Shown here in pieces: positions 12,101-27,100 of a stretch of 64,000 nucleotides of DNA. The stretch is taken from contig OZ020255.1 in assembly GCA_963971285.1 (NCBI GenBank), forward strand, positions 17,938,931-18,002,930, in the 5' to 3' direction. Source of the stretch: Astropecten irregularis. Its lineage: Eukaryota > Echinodermata > Asteroidea > Paxillosida > Astropectinidae. The first letter of the stretch is position 1. Each line of letters begins with the position of its first letter. Both the position numbers and the translations under genes were made by a program. The notes under the pieces were generated by a model, which ran no database searches, had not been told where the DNA came from, and saw only the letters and a list, made by a program, of their open reading frames with translations.

Positions 12101-15100
12101 TTTCAAAAACAGACAAAAAATTTATTTCTTCTTTGTTAAATAATGATTAATCCCAATTGCCCTAATATTAATGAAAGAAATACAGTAATAAACACCAATT
12201 TGACATCCCATCCGTCATTACTGCAGTGTCCCTTCCCGCCTTTTGTGTGGCAACAATAGAATTTACGCTCTATCACATTATTACTGTGGGGATCGGATAC
12301 ACTGCAAGGATTGGTTGATTTGAAGTGATTTTTCTCAACATACAGGATAAGTCTTTTGGCATTTCTCCCACCCTTCAAAAAGAACTCTCTGATGTGTGAC
12401 AAACATAAAACCATAATTCTGTCTTTTAAAATGATCCCTTTGCTCTTTTCACTGAAGAAGTAAGATGAATTTCTGAATCTTTCACTTTTTTTACCTTAAA
12501 TTTGATGAATATTTTTGAAGTTATGAATTTTCTTTTCCCTCCTTCTTTCATAAGTTGATGGAGTGCCACCCGTGGTTGTATGCCCAGTCAATTTAGCTTT
12601 CACAATTGATTTTGGGAGTGGTGGAAGGGAGGTGACTTGGGCTGATCCTACCGTATCTGATAATTCTGGCAGTGTGACTCTGGTGTCCAACACCCACAAC
12701 TCGAATGATATGTTCCAAGTTGGTCAGACTACAGTAACCTACGTCTACCGGGATGCTGCTGGCAACAGGAATCAGTGCTCTTTCACGGTTTCAATAACTG
12801 AACGTAAATATTGTTTTTCGTGGTTCAGTGATGGTTAATCCCAATTTCCCTGATATTAATGAAAGTAATGTGGTAATATAGAGACATAATTAATACATTG
12901 GACTGAACTTAGGTTTGACTCTGCGATGTCTAGAATGACAGTTGTACTATAGCATATGTTTCTCATTTGTGAAACAGTTGAAACCGAAATGTCTTTGTTG
13001 TGTTTTCAAGATTGAACTAATTATTATGTATTTTCTGTTGCATTTTCAAACTGTTAACTTCTGGATTACATGATATTTCTTGAGTTGTTGACTTGGGGTG
13101 GTAACTTTGTCTTGTTCCATTATGTGCTGATTTCATATCTTATGAATTTTGTTTTCAGGCGATGGTGTGCCACCAGCAATTACCTGCCCGGACAACGTTT
13201 TTCAGCAAATCACAACTGGCAATCAAAATGGAGCAACAGTGTTTTGGAATTCACCACTAGCTACTGACAACACCGGAATTCCTCCAACTGTTGCCCTGAC
13301 CTCCAATGCACAACAAGGACCTGGTTCCTTCTTCACCTTTGGATCTTATAGTATTAGTTACAGAGCTACTGATCAATCTGGCAATTCAAATTTCTGTACA
13401 TTCACTGTGACAGTTGGTACGTTTTCTTTGAGTGACATAGTCTCAAACTCCCCTTCTTTCCAATTTTAATTTTTTACAGTTTCAAAAACAGAAAAAAAAT
13501 TATTTCTTCTTAGTTAAATAATGATTAATCCCAATTGCCCTAATATTAATGAAAGAAATACAGTAATAAACACCAATTTGGCATCCCATCCGTCATTACT
13601 GCAGTGTCCCTTCCCGCCTTTTGTGTGGCAACAATAGAATTTACGCTCTATCACATTATTACTGTGGGGATCGGATACACTGCAAGGATTGGTTGATTTG
13701 AAGTGATTTTTCTCAACATACAGGATTAGTCTTTTGGCATTTCTCCCACCCTTCAAAAAGAACTCTCTGATGTGTGACAAACATAAAACCATAATTCTGT
13801 CTTTTAAAATTAACCCTTTGCTCTTTTCACTGAAGAAGTAAGATGAATTTCTGAATCTTTCACTTTTTTTACCTTAAATTTGATGAATATTTTTGAAGTT
13901 ATGAATTTTCTTTTCCCTCCTTCTTTCATTAGTTGATGGAGTGCCACCCGTGGTTGTATGCCCAGTCAATTTAGCTTTCACAATTGATTTTGGGAGTGGT
14001 GGAAGGGAGGTGACTTGGGCTGATCCTACCGTATCTGATAATTCTGGCAGTGTGACTCTGGTGTCCAACACCCACAACTCGAATGATATGTTCCAAGTTG
14101 GTCAGACTACAGTAAGCTACGTCTACCGGGATGCTGCTGGCAACAGGAATCAGTGCTCTTTCACGGTTTCAATAACTGAACGTAAATATTGTTTTATATG
14201 GTTCAGTGATGGTTAATCCCAATTTCCCTGATATTAATGAAAGTAATGTGGTAATATAGAGACAGAATTAATACATTGGACTTAGGTTTGACTCTGCGAT
14301 GTCTAGAATGACAGTTGTACTATAGCATATGTTTCTCATTTGTGAAACAGTTGAAACCGAAATGTCTTTGTTGTGTTTGCAAGATTGAACTAATTATTAT
14401 GTATTTTCTGTTGCATTTTCAAACTGTTAACTTCTGGATTACATGATATTTCTTGAGTTGTTGACTTGGGGTGGTAAACTTTGTCTTGTTCCATTATGTG
14501 CTGACTTCATATCTTATGAATTTCGTTTTCAGGCGATGTTGTGTCACCAACAATTGCCTGCCCGGACAACGTATTTCAGCAAGTCACAACTGGCAATCAA
14601 AATGGAGCAACAGTGACTTGGAATTCACCAACAGCTACTGGCAACACCGGAATTCCTCTAACTGTTGTCCTGACCTCCAATGCACAGCAAGGACCTGGTT
14701 CCTTCTTCACCTTTGGATCTTATAGTATTAGTTACAGAGCTACTGATCAATCTGGCAATTCAAATTCCTGTACATTCATTGTGACAGTTGGTACGTTTTC
14801 TTTGAGTGACATAGTCTCAAACTCCCCTACTTTCCAATTTTAATTTTTTACAGTTTCAAAAACAGAAAAAACATTATTTCTTCTTTGTGAAATAATGATT
14901 AATCCCAATTGCCCTAATATTAATGAAAGGAATACAGTAATAAACACCAATTTGACATCCCATCCGTCATTACTGCAGTGTCCCTTCCCGCCTTTTGTGT
15001 GGCAACAATAGAATTTACGCTCTATCACATTATTACTGTGGGGATACACTGCAAGGATTGGATGATTTGAAGTGATTTTTCTCAACATACAGGATTAGTC

Positions 15101-18100
15101 TTTTGGCATTTCTCCCACCCTTCAAAAAGAACTCTCTGATGTGTGACAAACATAAAACCATAATTCTGTCTTTTAAAATTAACCCTTTGCTCTTTTCACT
15201 GAAGAAGTAAGATGAATTTCTGAATCTTTCACTTTTTTTACCTTAAATTTGATGAATATTTTTGAAGTTATGAATTTTCTTTTCCCTCCTTCTTTCATTA
15301 GTTGATGGAGTGCCACCCGTGGTTGTATGCCCAGTCAATTTAGCTTTCACAATTGATTTTGGGAGTGGTGGAAGGGAGGTGACTTGGGCTGATCCTACCG
15401 TATCTGATAATTCTGGCAGTGTGACTCTGGTGTCCAACACCCACAACTCGAATGATATGTTCCAAGTTGGTCAGACTACAGTAAGCTACGTCTACCGGGA
15501 TGCTGCTGGCAACAGGAATCAGTGCTCTTTCACGGTTTCAATAACTGAACGTAAATATTGTTTTATATGGTTCAGTGATGGTTAATCCCAATTTCCCTGA
15601 TATTAATGAAAGTAATGTGGTAATATAGAGACAGAATTAATACATTGGACTGAACTTAGGTTTGACTCTGCGATGTCTAGAATGACAGTTGTACTATAGC
15701 ATATGTTTCTCATTTGTGAAACAGTTGAAACCGAAATGTCTTTGTTGTGTTTGCAAGATTGAACTAATTATTATGTATTTTCTGTTGCATTTTCAAACTG
15801 TAACTTCTGGATTACATGATATTTCTTGAGTTGTTGACTTGGGGTTGTAAACATTGTCTTGTTCCATTATGTGCTGACTTCATATCTTATGAATTTCGTT
15901 TTCAGGCGATGTTGTGTCACCAACAATTGCCTGCCCGGACAACGTATTTCAGCAAGTCACAACTGGCAATCAAAATGGAGCAACAGTGACTTGGAATTCA
16001 CCAACAGCTACTGGCAACACCGGAATTCCTCTAACTGTTGTCCTGACCTCCAATGCACAGCAAGGACCTGGTTCCTTCTTCACCTTTGGATCTTATAGTA
16101 TTAGTTACAGAGCTACTGATCAATCTGGCAATTCAAATTCCTGTACATTCATTGTGACAGTTGGTACGTTTTCTTTGAGTGACATAGTCTCAAACTCCCC
16201 TACTTTCCAATTTTAATTTTTTACAGTTTCAAAAACAGAAAAAACATTATTTCTTCTTTGTGAAATAATGATTAATCCCAATTGCCCTAATATTAATGAA
16301 AGGAATACAGTAATAAACACCAATTTGACATCCCATCCGTCATTACTGCAGTGTCCCTTCCCGCCTTTTGTGTGGCAACAATAGAATTTACGCTCTATCA
16401 CATTATTACTGTGGGGATACACTGCAAGGATTGGATGATTTGAAGTGATTTTTCTCAACATACAGGATTAGTCTTTTGGCATTTCTCCCACCCTTCAAAA
16501 AGAACTCTCTGATGTGTGACAAACATAAAACCATAATTCTGTCTTTTAAAATTAACCCTTTGCTCTTTTCACTGAAGAAGTAAGATGAATTTCTGAATCT
16601 TTCACTTTTTTTACCTTAAATTTGATGAATATTTTTGAAGTTATGAATTTTCTTTTCCCTCCTTCTTTCATTAGTTGATGGAGTGCCACCCGTGGTTGTA
16701 TGCCCAGTCAATTTAGCTTTCACAATTGATTTTGGGAGTGGTGGAAGGGAGGTGACTTGGGCTGATCCTACCGTATCTGATAATTCTGGCAGTGTGACTC
16801 TGGTGTCCAACACCCACAACTCGAATGATATGTTCCAAGTTGGTCAGACTACAGTAAGCTACGTCTACCGGGATGCTGCTGGCAACAGGAATCAGTGCTC
16901 TTTCACGGTTTCAATAACTGAACGTAAATATTGTTTTATATGGTTCAGTGAAGGTTAATCCCAATTTCCCTGATATTAATGAAAGTAATGTGGTAATATA
17001 GAGACAGAATTAATACATTGGACTGAACTTAGGTTTGACTCTGCGATGTCTAGAATGACAGTTGTACTATGGCATATGTTTCTCATTTGTGAAACAGTTG
17101 AAACCGAAATGTCTTTGTTGTGTTTGCAAGATTGAACTAATTATTATGTATTTTCTGTTGCATTTTCAAACTGTTAACTTCTGGATTACATGATATTTCT
17201 TGAGTTGTTGACTTGGGGTGGTAAACTTTGTCTTGTTCCATTATGTGCTGACTTCATATCTTATGAATTTCGTTTTCAGGCGATGTTGTGTCACCAACAA
17301 TTGCCTGCCCGGACAACGTATTTCAGCAAGTCACAACTGGCAATCAAAATGGAGCAACAGTGACTTGGAATTCACCAACAGCTACTGGCAACACCGGAAT
17401 TCCTCTAACTGTTGTCCTGACCTCCAATGCACAGCAAGGACCTGGTTCCTTCTTCACCTTTGGATCTTATAGTATTAGTTACAGAGCTACTGATCAATCT
17501 GGCAATTCAAATTCCTGTACATTCATTGTGACAGTTGGTACGTTTTCTTTGAGTGACATAGTCTCAAACTCCCCTACTTTCCAATTTTAATTTTTTACAG
17601 TTTCAAAAACAGAAAAAACATTATTTCTTCTTTGTGAAATAATGATTAATCCCAATTGCCCTAATATTAATGAAAGGAATACAGTAATAAACACCAATTT
17701 GACATCCCATCCGTCATTACTGCAGTGTCCCTTCCCGCCTTTTGTGTGGCAACAATAGAATTTACGCTCTATCACATTATTACTGTGGGGATACACTGCA
17801 AGGATTGGATGATTTGAAGTGATTTTTCTCAACATACAGGATTAGTCTTTTGGCATTTCTCCCACCCTTCAAAAAGAACTCTCTGATGTGTGACAAACAT
17901 AAAACCATAATTCTGTCTTTTAAAATTAACCCTTTGCTCTTTTCACTGAAGAAGTAAGATGAATTTCTGAATCTTTCACTTTTTTTACCTTAAATTTGAT
18001 GAATATTTTTGAAGTTATGAATTTTCTTTTCCCTCCTTCTTTCATTAGTTGATGGAGTGCCACCCGTGGTTGTATGCCCAGTCAATTTAGCTTTCACAAT

Positions 18101-21100
18101 TGATTTTGGGAGTGGTGGAAGGGAGGTGACTTGGGCTGATCCTACCGTATCTGATAATTCTGGCAGTGTGACTCTGGTGTCCAACACCCACAACTCGAAT
18201 GATATGTTCCAAGTTGGTCAGACTACAGTAAGCTACGTCTACCGGGATGCTGCTGGCAACAGGAATCAGTGCTCTTTCACGGTTTCAATAACTGAACGTA
18301 AATATTGTTTTATATGGTTCAGTGAAGGTTAATCCCAATTTCCCTGATATTAATGAAAGTAATGTGGTAATATAGAGACAGAATTAATACATTGGACTGA
18401 ACTTAGGTTTGACTCTGCGATGTCTAGAATGACAGTTGTACTATGGCATATGTTTCTCATTTGTGAAACAGTTGAAACCGAAATGTCTTTGTTGTGTTTG
18501 CAAGATTGAACTAATTATTATGTATTTTCTGTTGCATTTTCAAACTGTTAACTTCTGGATTACATGATATTTCTTGAGTTGTTGACTTGGGGTGGTAAAC
18601 TTTGTCTTGTTCCATTATGTGCTGACTTCATATCTTATGAATTTCGTTTTCAGGCGATGTTGTGTCACCAACAATTGCCTGCCCGGACAACGTATTTCAG
18701 CAAGTCACAACTGGCAATCAAAATGGAGCAACAGTGACTTGGAATTCACCAACAGCTACTGGCAACACCGGAATTCCTCTAACTGTTGTCCTGACCTCCA
18801 ATGCACAGCAAGGACCTGGTTCCTTCTTCACCTTTGGATCTTATAGTATTAGTTACAGAGCTACTGATCAATCTGGCAATTCAAATTCCTGTACATTCAT
18901 TGTGACAGTTGGTACGTTTTCTTTGAGTGACATAGTCTCAAACTCCCCTACTTTCCAATTTTAATTTTTTACAGTTTCAAAAACAGAAAAAACATTATTT
19001 CTTCTTTGTGAAATAATGATTAATCCCAATTGCCCTAATATTAATGAAAGGAATACAGTAATAAACACCAATTTGACATCCCATCCGTCATTACTGCAGT
19101 GTCCCTTCCCGCCTTTTGTGTGGCAACAATAGAATTTACGCTCTATCACATTATTACTGTGGGGATACACTGCAAGGATTGGATGATTTGAAGTGATTTT
19201 TCTCAACATACAGGATTAGTCTTTTGGCATTTCTCCCAACCTTCAAAAAGAACTCTCTGATGTGTGACAAACATAAAACCATAATTCTGTCTTTTAAAAT
19301 TAACCCTTTGCTCTTTTCACTGAAGAAGTAAGATGAATTTCTGAATCTTTCACTTTTTTTACCTTAAATTTGATGAATATTTTTGAAGTTATGAATTTTC
19401 TTTTCCCTCCTTCTTTCATTAGTTGATGGAGTGCCACCCGTGGTTGTATGCCCAGTCAATTTAGCTTTCACAATTGATTTTGGGAGTGGTGGAAGGGAGG
19501 TGACTTGGGCTGATCCTACCGTATCTGATAATTCTGGCAGTGTGACTCTGGTGTCCAACACCCACAACTCGAATGATATCTTCCAAGTTGGTCAGACTAC
19601 AGTAAGCTACGTCTACCGGGATGCTGCTGGCAACAGGAATCAGTGCTCTTTCACGGTTTCAATAACTGAACGTAAATATTGTTTTATATGGTTCAGTGAT
19701 GGTTAATCCCAATTTCCCTGATATTAATGAAAGTAATGTGGTAATATAGAGACAGAATTAATACATTGGACTGAACTTAGGTTTGACTCTGCGATGTCTA
19801 GAATGAAAGTTGTACTATAGCATATGTTTCTCATTTGTGAAACAGTTGAAACCGAAATGTCTTTGTTGTGTTTGCAAGATTGAACTAATTATTATGTATT
19901 TTCTGTTGCATTTTCAAACTGTTAACTTCTGGATTACATGATATTTCTTGAGTTGTTGACTTGGGGTGGTAAACTTTGTCTTGTTCCATTATGTGCTGAC
20001 TTCATATCTTATGAATTTCGTTTTCAGGCGATGTTGTGTCACCAACAATTGCCTGCCCGGACAACGTATTTCAGCAAGTCACAACTGGCAATCAAAATGG
20101 AGCAACAGTGACTTGGAATTCACCAACAGCTACTGGCAACACCGGAATTACTCTAACTGTTGTCCTGACCTCCAATGCACAGCAAGGACCTGGTTCCTTC
20201 TTCACCTTTGGATCTTATAGTATTAGTTACAGAGCTACTGATCAATCTGGCAATTCAAATTCCTGTACATTCATTGTGACAGTTGGTACGTTTTCTTTGA
20301 GTGACATAGTCTCAAACTCCCCTACTTTCCAATTTTAATTTTTTACAGTTTCAAAAACAGAAAAAAAATTATTTCTTCTTTGTGAAATAATGATTAATCC
20401 CAATTGCCCTAATATTAATGAAAGGAATACAGTAATAAACACCAATTTGACATCCCATCCGTCATTACTGCAGTGTCCCTTCCCGCCTTTTGTGTGGCAA
20501 CAATAGAATTTACGCTCTATCACATTATTACTGTGGGGATACACTGCAAGGATTGGATGATTTGAAGTGATTTTTCTCAACATACAGGATTAGTCTTTTG
20601 GCATTTCTCCCACCCTTCAAAAGAACTCTCTGATGTGTGACAAACATAAAACCATAATTCTGTCTTTTAAAATTAACCCTTTGCTCTTTTCACTGAAGAA
20701 GTAAGATGAATTTCTGAATCTTTCACTTTTTTTACCTTAAATTTGATGAATATTTTTGAAGTTATGAATTTTCTTTTCCCTCCTTCTTTCATTAGTTGAT
20801 GGAGTGCCACCCGTGGTTGTATGCCCAGTCAATTTAGCTTTCACAATTGATTTTGGGAGTGGTGGAAGGGAGGTGACTTGGGCTGATCCTACCGTATCTG
20901 ATAATTCTGGCAGTGTGACTCTGGTGTCCAACACCCACAACTCGAATGATATGTTCCAAGTTGGTCAGACTACAGTAAGCTACGTCTACCGGGATGCTGC
21001 TGGCAACAGGAATCAGTGCTCTTTCACGGTTTCAATAACTGAACGTAAATATTGTTTTATATGGTTCAGTGATGGTTAATCCCAATTTCCCTGATATTAA

Positions 21101-24100
21101 TGAAAGTAATGTGGTAATATAGAGACAGAATTAATACATTGGACTGAACTTAGGTTTGACTCTGCGATGTCTAGAATGACAGTTGTACTATAGCATATGT
21201 TTCTCATTTGTGAAACAGTTGAAACCGAAATGTCTTTGTTGTGTTTGCAAGATTGAACTAATTATTATGTATTTTCTGTTGCATTTTCAAACTGTTAACT
21301 TCTGGATTACATGATATTTCTTGAGTTGTTGACTTGGGGTGGTAAACTTTGTCTTGTTCCATTATGTGCTGACTTCATATCTTATGAATTTCGTTTTCAG
21401 GCGATGTTGTGTCACCAACAATTGCCTGCCCGGACAACGTATTTCAGCAAGTCACAACTGGCAATCAAAATGGAGCAACAGTGACTTGGAATTCACCAAC
21501 AGCTACTGGCAACACCGGAATTCCTCTAACTGTTGTCCTGACCTCCAATGCACAGCAAGGACCTGGTTCCTTCTTCACCTTTGGATCTTATAGTATTAGT
21601 TACAGAGCTACTGATCAATCTGGCAATTCAAATTCCTGTACATTCATTGTGACAGTTGGTACGTTTTCTTTGAGTGACATAGTCTCAAACTCCCCTACTT
21701 TCCAATTTTAATTTTTTACAGTTTCAAAAACAGAAAAAAAATTATTTCTTCTTTGTGAAATAATGATTAATCCCAATTGCCCTAATATTAATGAAAGGAA
21801 TACAGTAATAAACACCAATTTGACATCCCATCCGTCATTACTGCAGTGTCCCTTCCCGCCTTTTGTGTGGCAACAATAGAATTTACGCTCTATCACATTA
21901 TTACTGTGGGGATACACTGCAAGGATTGGATGATTTGAAGTGATTTTTCTCAACATACAGGATTAGTCTTTTGGCATTTCTCCCACCCTTCAAAAAGAAC
22001 TCTCTGATGTGTGACAAACATAAAACCATAATTCTGTCTTTTAAAATTAACCCTTTGCTCTTTTCACTGAAGAAGTAAGATGAATTTCTGAATCTTTCAC
22101 TTTTTTTACCTTAAATTTGATGAATATTTTTGAAGTTATGAATTTTCTTTTCCCTCCTTCTTTCATTAGTTGATGGAGTGCCACCCGTGGTTGTATGCCC
22201 AGTCAATTTAGCTTTCACAATTGATTTTGGGAGTGGTGGAAGGGAGGTGACTTGGGCTGATCCTACCGTATCTGATAATTCTGGCAGTGTGACTCTGGTG
22301 TCCAACACCCACAACTCGAATGATATGTTCCAAGTTGGTCAGACTACAGTAAGCTACGTCTACCGGGATGCTGCTGGCAACAGGAATCAGTGCTCTTTCA
22401 CGGTTTCAATAACTGAACGTAAATATTGTTTTATATGGTTCAGTGATGGTTAATCCCAATTTCCCTGATATTAATGAAAGTAATGTGGTAATATAGAGAC
22501 AGAATTAATACATTGGACTGAACTTAGGTTTGACTCTGCGATGTCTAGAATGACAGTTGTACTATAGCATATGTTTCTCATTTGTGAAACAGTTGAAACC
22601 GAAATGTCTTTGTTGTGTTTGCAAGATTGAACTAATTATTATGTATTTTCTGTTGCATTTTCAAACTGTTAACTTCTGGATTACATGATATTTCTTGAGT
22701 TGTTGACTTGGGGTGGTAAACTTTGTCTTGTTCCATTATGTGCTGACTTCATATCTTATGAATTTCGTTTTCAGGCGATGTTGTGTCACCAACAATTGCC
22801 TGCCCGGACAACGTATTTCAGCAAGTCACAACTGGCAATCAAAATGGAGCAACAGTGACTTGGAATTCACCAACAGCTACTGGAAACACCGGAATTACTC
22901 TAACTGTTGTCCTGACCTCCAATGCACAGCAAGGACCTGGTTCCTTCTTCACCTTTGGATCTTATAGTATTAGTTACAGAGCTACTGATCAATCTGGCAA
23001 TTCAAATTCCTGTACATTCATTGTGACAGTTGGTACGTTTTCTTTGAGTGACATAGTCTCAAACTCCCCTACTTTCCAATTTTAATTTTTTACAGTTTCA
23101 AAAACAGAAAACAAATTATTTCTTCTTTGTGAAATAATGATTAATCCCAATTGCCCTAATATTAATGAAAGGAATACAGTAATAAACACCAATTTGACAT
23201 CCCATCCGTCATTACTGCAGTGTCCCTTCCCGCCTTTTGTGTGGCAACAATAGAATTTACGCTCTATCACATTATTACTGTGGGGATACACTGCAAGGAT
23301 TGGATGATTTGAAGTGATTTTTCTCAACATACAGGATTAGTCTTTTGGCATTTCTCCCACCCTTCAAAAAGAACTCTCTGATGTGTGACAAACATAAAAC
23401 CATAATTCTGTCTTTTAAAATTAACCCTTTGCTCTTTTCACTGAAGAAGTAAGATGAATTTCTGAATCTTTCACTTTTTTTACCTTAAATTTGATGAATA
23501 TTTTTGAAGTTATGAATTTTCTTTTCCCTCCTTCTTTCATTAGTTGATGGAGTGCCACCCGTGGTTGTATGCCCAGTCAATTTAGCTTTCACAATTGATT
23601 TTGGGAGTGGTGGAAGGGAGGTGACTTGGGCTGATCCTACCGTATCTGATAATTCTGGCAGTGTGACTCTGGTGTCCAACACCCACAACTCGAATGATAT
23701 GTTCCAAGTTGGTCAGACTACAGTAAGCTACGTCTACCGGGATGCTGCTGGCAACAGGAATCAGTGCTCTTTCACGGTTTTAATAACTGAACGTAAATAT
23801 TGTTTTATATGGTTCAGTGATGGTTAATCCCAATTTCCCTGATATTAATGAAAGTAATGTGGTAATATAGAGACAGAATTAATACATTGGACTGAACTTA
23901 GGTTTGACTCTGCGATGTCTAGAATGACAGTTGTACTATAGCATATGTTTCTCATTTGTGAAACAGTTGAAACCGAAATGTCTTTGTTGTGTTTGCAAGA
24001 TTGAACTAATTATTATGTATTTTCTGTTGCATTTTCAAACTGTTAACTTCTGGATTACATGATATTTCTTGAGTTGTTGACTTGGGGTGGTAAACTTTGT

Positions 24101-27100
24101 CTTGTTCCATTATGTGCTGACTTCATATCTTATGAATTTCGTTTTCAGGCGATGTTGTGTCACCAACAATTGCCTGCCCGGACAACGTATTTCAGCAAGT
24201 CACAACTGGCAATCAAAATGGAGCAACAGTGACTTGGAATTCACCAACAGCTACTGGCAACACCGGAATTACTCTAACTGTTGTCCTGACCTCCAATGCA
24301 CAGCAAGGACCTGGTTCCTTCTTCACCTTTGGATCTTATAGTATTAGTTACAGAGCTACTGATCAATCTGGCAATTCAAATTCCTGTACATTCATTGTGA
24401 CAGTTGGTACGTTTTCTTTGAGTGACATAGTCTCAAACTCCCCTACTTTCCAATTTTAATTTTTTACAGTTTCAAAAACAGAAAAAAAATTATTTCTTCT
24501 TTGTGAAATAATGATTAATCCCAATTGCCCTAATATTAATGAAAGGAATACAGTAATAAACACCAATTTGACATCCCATCCGTCATTACTGCAGTGTCCC
24601 TTCCCGCCTTTTGTGTGGCAACAATAGAATTTACGCTCTATCACATTATTACTGTGGGGATACACTGCAAGGATTGGATGATTTGAAGTGATTTTTCTCA
24701 ACATACAGGATTAGTCTTTTGGCATTTCTCCCACCCTTCAAAAAGAACTCTCTGATGTGTGACAAACATAAAACCATAATTCTGTCTTTTAAAATTAACC
24801 CTTTGCTCTTTTCACTGAAGAAGTAAGATGAAATTCTGAATCTCTCACTTTTTTTACCTTAAATTTGATGAATATTTTTGAAGTTATGAATTTTCTTTTC
24901 CCTCCTTCTTTCATTAGTTGATGGAGTGCCACCCGTGGTTGTATGCCCAGTCAATTTAGCTTTCACAATTGATTTTGGGAGTGGTGGAAGGGAGGTGACT
25001 TGGGCTGATCCTACCGTATCTGATAATTCTGGCAGTGTGACTCTGGTGTCCAACACCCACAACTCGAATGATATCTTCCAAGTTGGTCAGACTACAGTAA
25101 GCTACGTCTACCGGGATGCTGCTGGCAACAGGAATCAGTGCTCTTTCACGGTTTCAATAACTGAACGTAAATATTGTTTTATATGGTTCAGTGATGGTTA
25201 ATCCCAATTTCCCTGATATTAATGAAAGTAATGTAATAATAATAATAATAATAATAAAGATTTATAAAGCGCAACAATTATTTCAATATATTCTATTGCG
25301 CTTTAAGAGCTCATAGAAGCTAGTTAATGCTATTGAACAAATGAGATTTCAGTTTAGATTTGAAACTTGCGAGAGAAGGGGCTTTCCTTATATCAAGTGG
25401 TAATACATTCCATAACCTGGGGGCTGCACACAAAAATGACCTATCTCCAAGAGTAACTTTTGTTCTATATGAGGGAATTTGTAGTGTAAATTTGTCATGT
25501 CTGCTACGTAAGTTATGACCATGTGATTCAGATTTTAGATTCAGTAGTTCAATTATGTAATTTGGGGCTTGACCATTCAGTGCTTTGTAAATTATCATTA
25601 GTATTTTGAAAGTGATTCTTTGTCGAACGGGTAACCAATGTAGTTCCTTAAGGAGAGGGGTGACTGAAGAGAACTTGGGGAGATTATAGATAAGTCGTGC
25701 ACATGTATTTTGGACCCTTTGAAGCTTGGAAATTTGTGCATCTGGCAGCCCATACAGTAGGCTGTTACAGTAGTCTAATTTGCTAGTGACACACGCATGA
25801 ATGACTGTTTTCATTGTATCTTTATCAAAGTATTTACGAATACGTCTCAAGTTATATATCATGAAATAGGCTGATTTGCAAGTACTAGTTATATGGGCTT
25901 CCATATTTAGGTTGGTATCAAATAAAACACCTAGGTTCCTAACAGTATCAGATGGAGTTATAACACAGTCGCCTACTGAAATATCCCGTGCCCTGAATTT
26001 TGAAACCTGACGTGGAGTACCAATGGCCAAGAGTTCAGTTTTCCTATCATTTAACTTCAGTTTGTTTTGTAACATCCAGGTCCTAATATAACTAATACAT
26101 GTTTCCAGAAGTGAAATACAATCATTTTCATTTGGTGAACCAGGACAGAACGAAAGATACAATTGTGTGTCGTCTGCATAGCAGTGACAGTTGATACCCG
26201 GAAACTTATTTTGGATATTTGTCAGGAGACGACTCGTGTATAATGTAAACAACAAAGGGCCGAGACGTGACCCTTGAGGAACACCGAAGGGCACCCTGAA
26301 TTCCTCCGAGACAATGTCATCGATTTCAATTATCTGCTTTCTGTCAGACAAGTAGGATTCAATCCAATCTAGAATATTGCCACTAATCCAGAAATGGCTT
26401 TTCAAGGTTTTTAACAAATTCAAATGATCTATCGTATCGAAAGCACTGCTCATATCAAGTAAAAGGAGCAGGGTAATCTTCTGATTGTCCATTGACATAA
26501 GAAGATCATTTTTGATTCTGAGCAATGTTGTTTCCGTACTATGAAATTTTCGGTATGCAGATTGATTGAATGGTAACAATGAGTTTGATTCAAGGTGCTC
26601 TATGATTTGTTGGGTAGCAATGTTGGTGGTAATATAGAGACATAATTAATACATTGGACTGAACTAAGGTTTGACTCTGCCATGTCTAGAATGACAGTTG
26701 TACTATAGCATATGTTTCTCATTTGTGAAACAGTTGAAACCGAAATGTCTTTGTTGTGTTTGCAAGATTGAACTAATTATTATGTATTTTCTGTTGCATT
26801 TTCAAACTGTTAACTTCTGGATTACATGATATTTCTTGAGTTGTTGACTTGGGGTGGTAAACTTTGTCTTGTTCCATTATGTGCTGACTTCATATCTTAT
26901 GAATTTTGTTTTCAGGCGATGTTGTGTCACCAACAATTGCCTGCCCGGACAACGTATTTCAGCAAGTCACAACTGGCAATCAAAATGGAGCAACAGTGAC
27001 TTGGAATTCACCAACAGCTACTGGCAACACCGGAATTACTCTAACTGTTGTCCTGACCTCCAATGCACAGCAAGGACCTGGTTCCTTCTTCACCTTTGGA

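Noticed and set aside
10756..24704. Repeated minus-strand 82-92-residue open frames in A-to-B introns
   Set aside because: They lie wholly in intron sequence that is similar between units for the same reason. No start context, domain or independent conservation.
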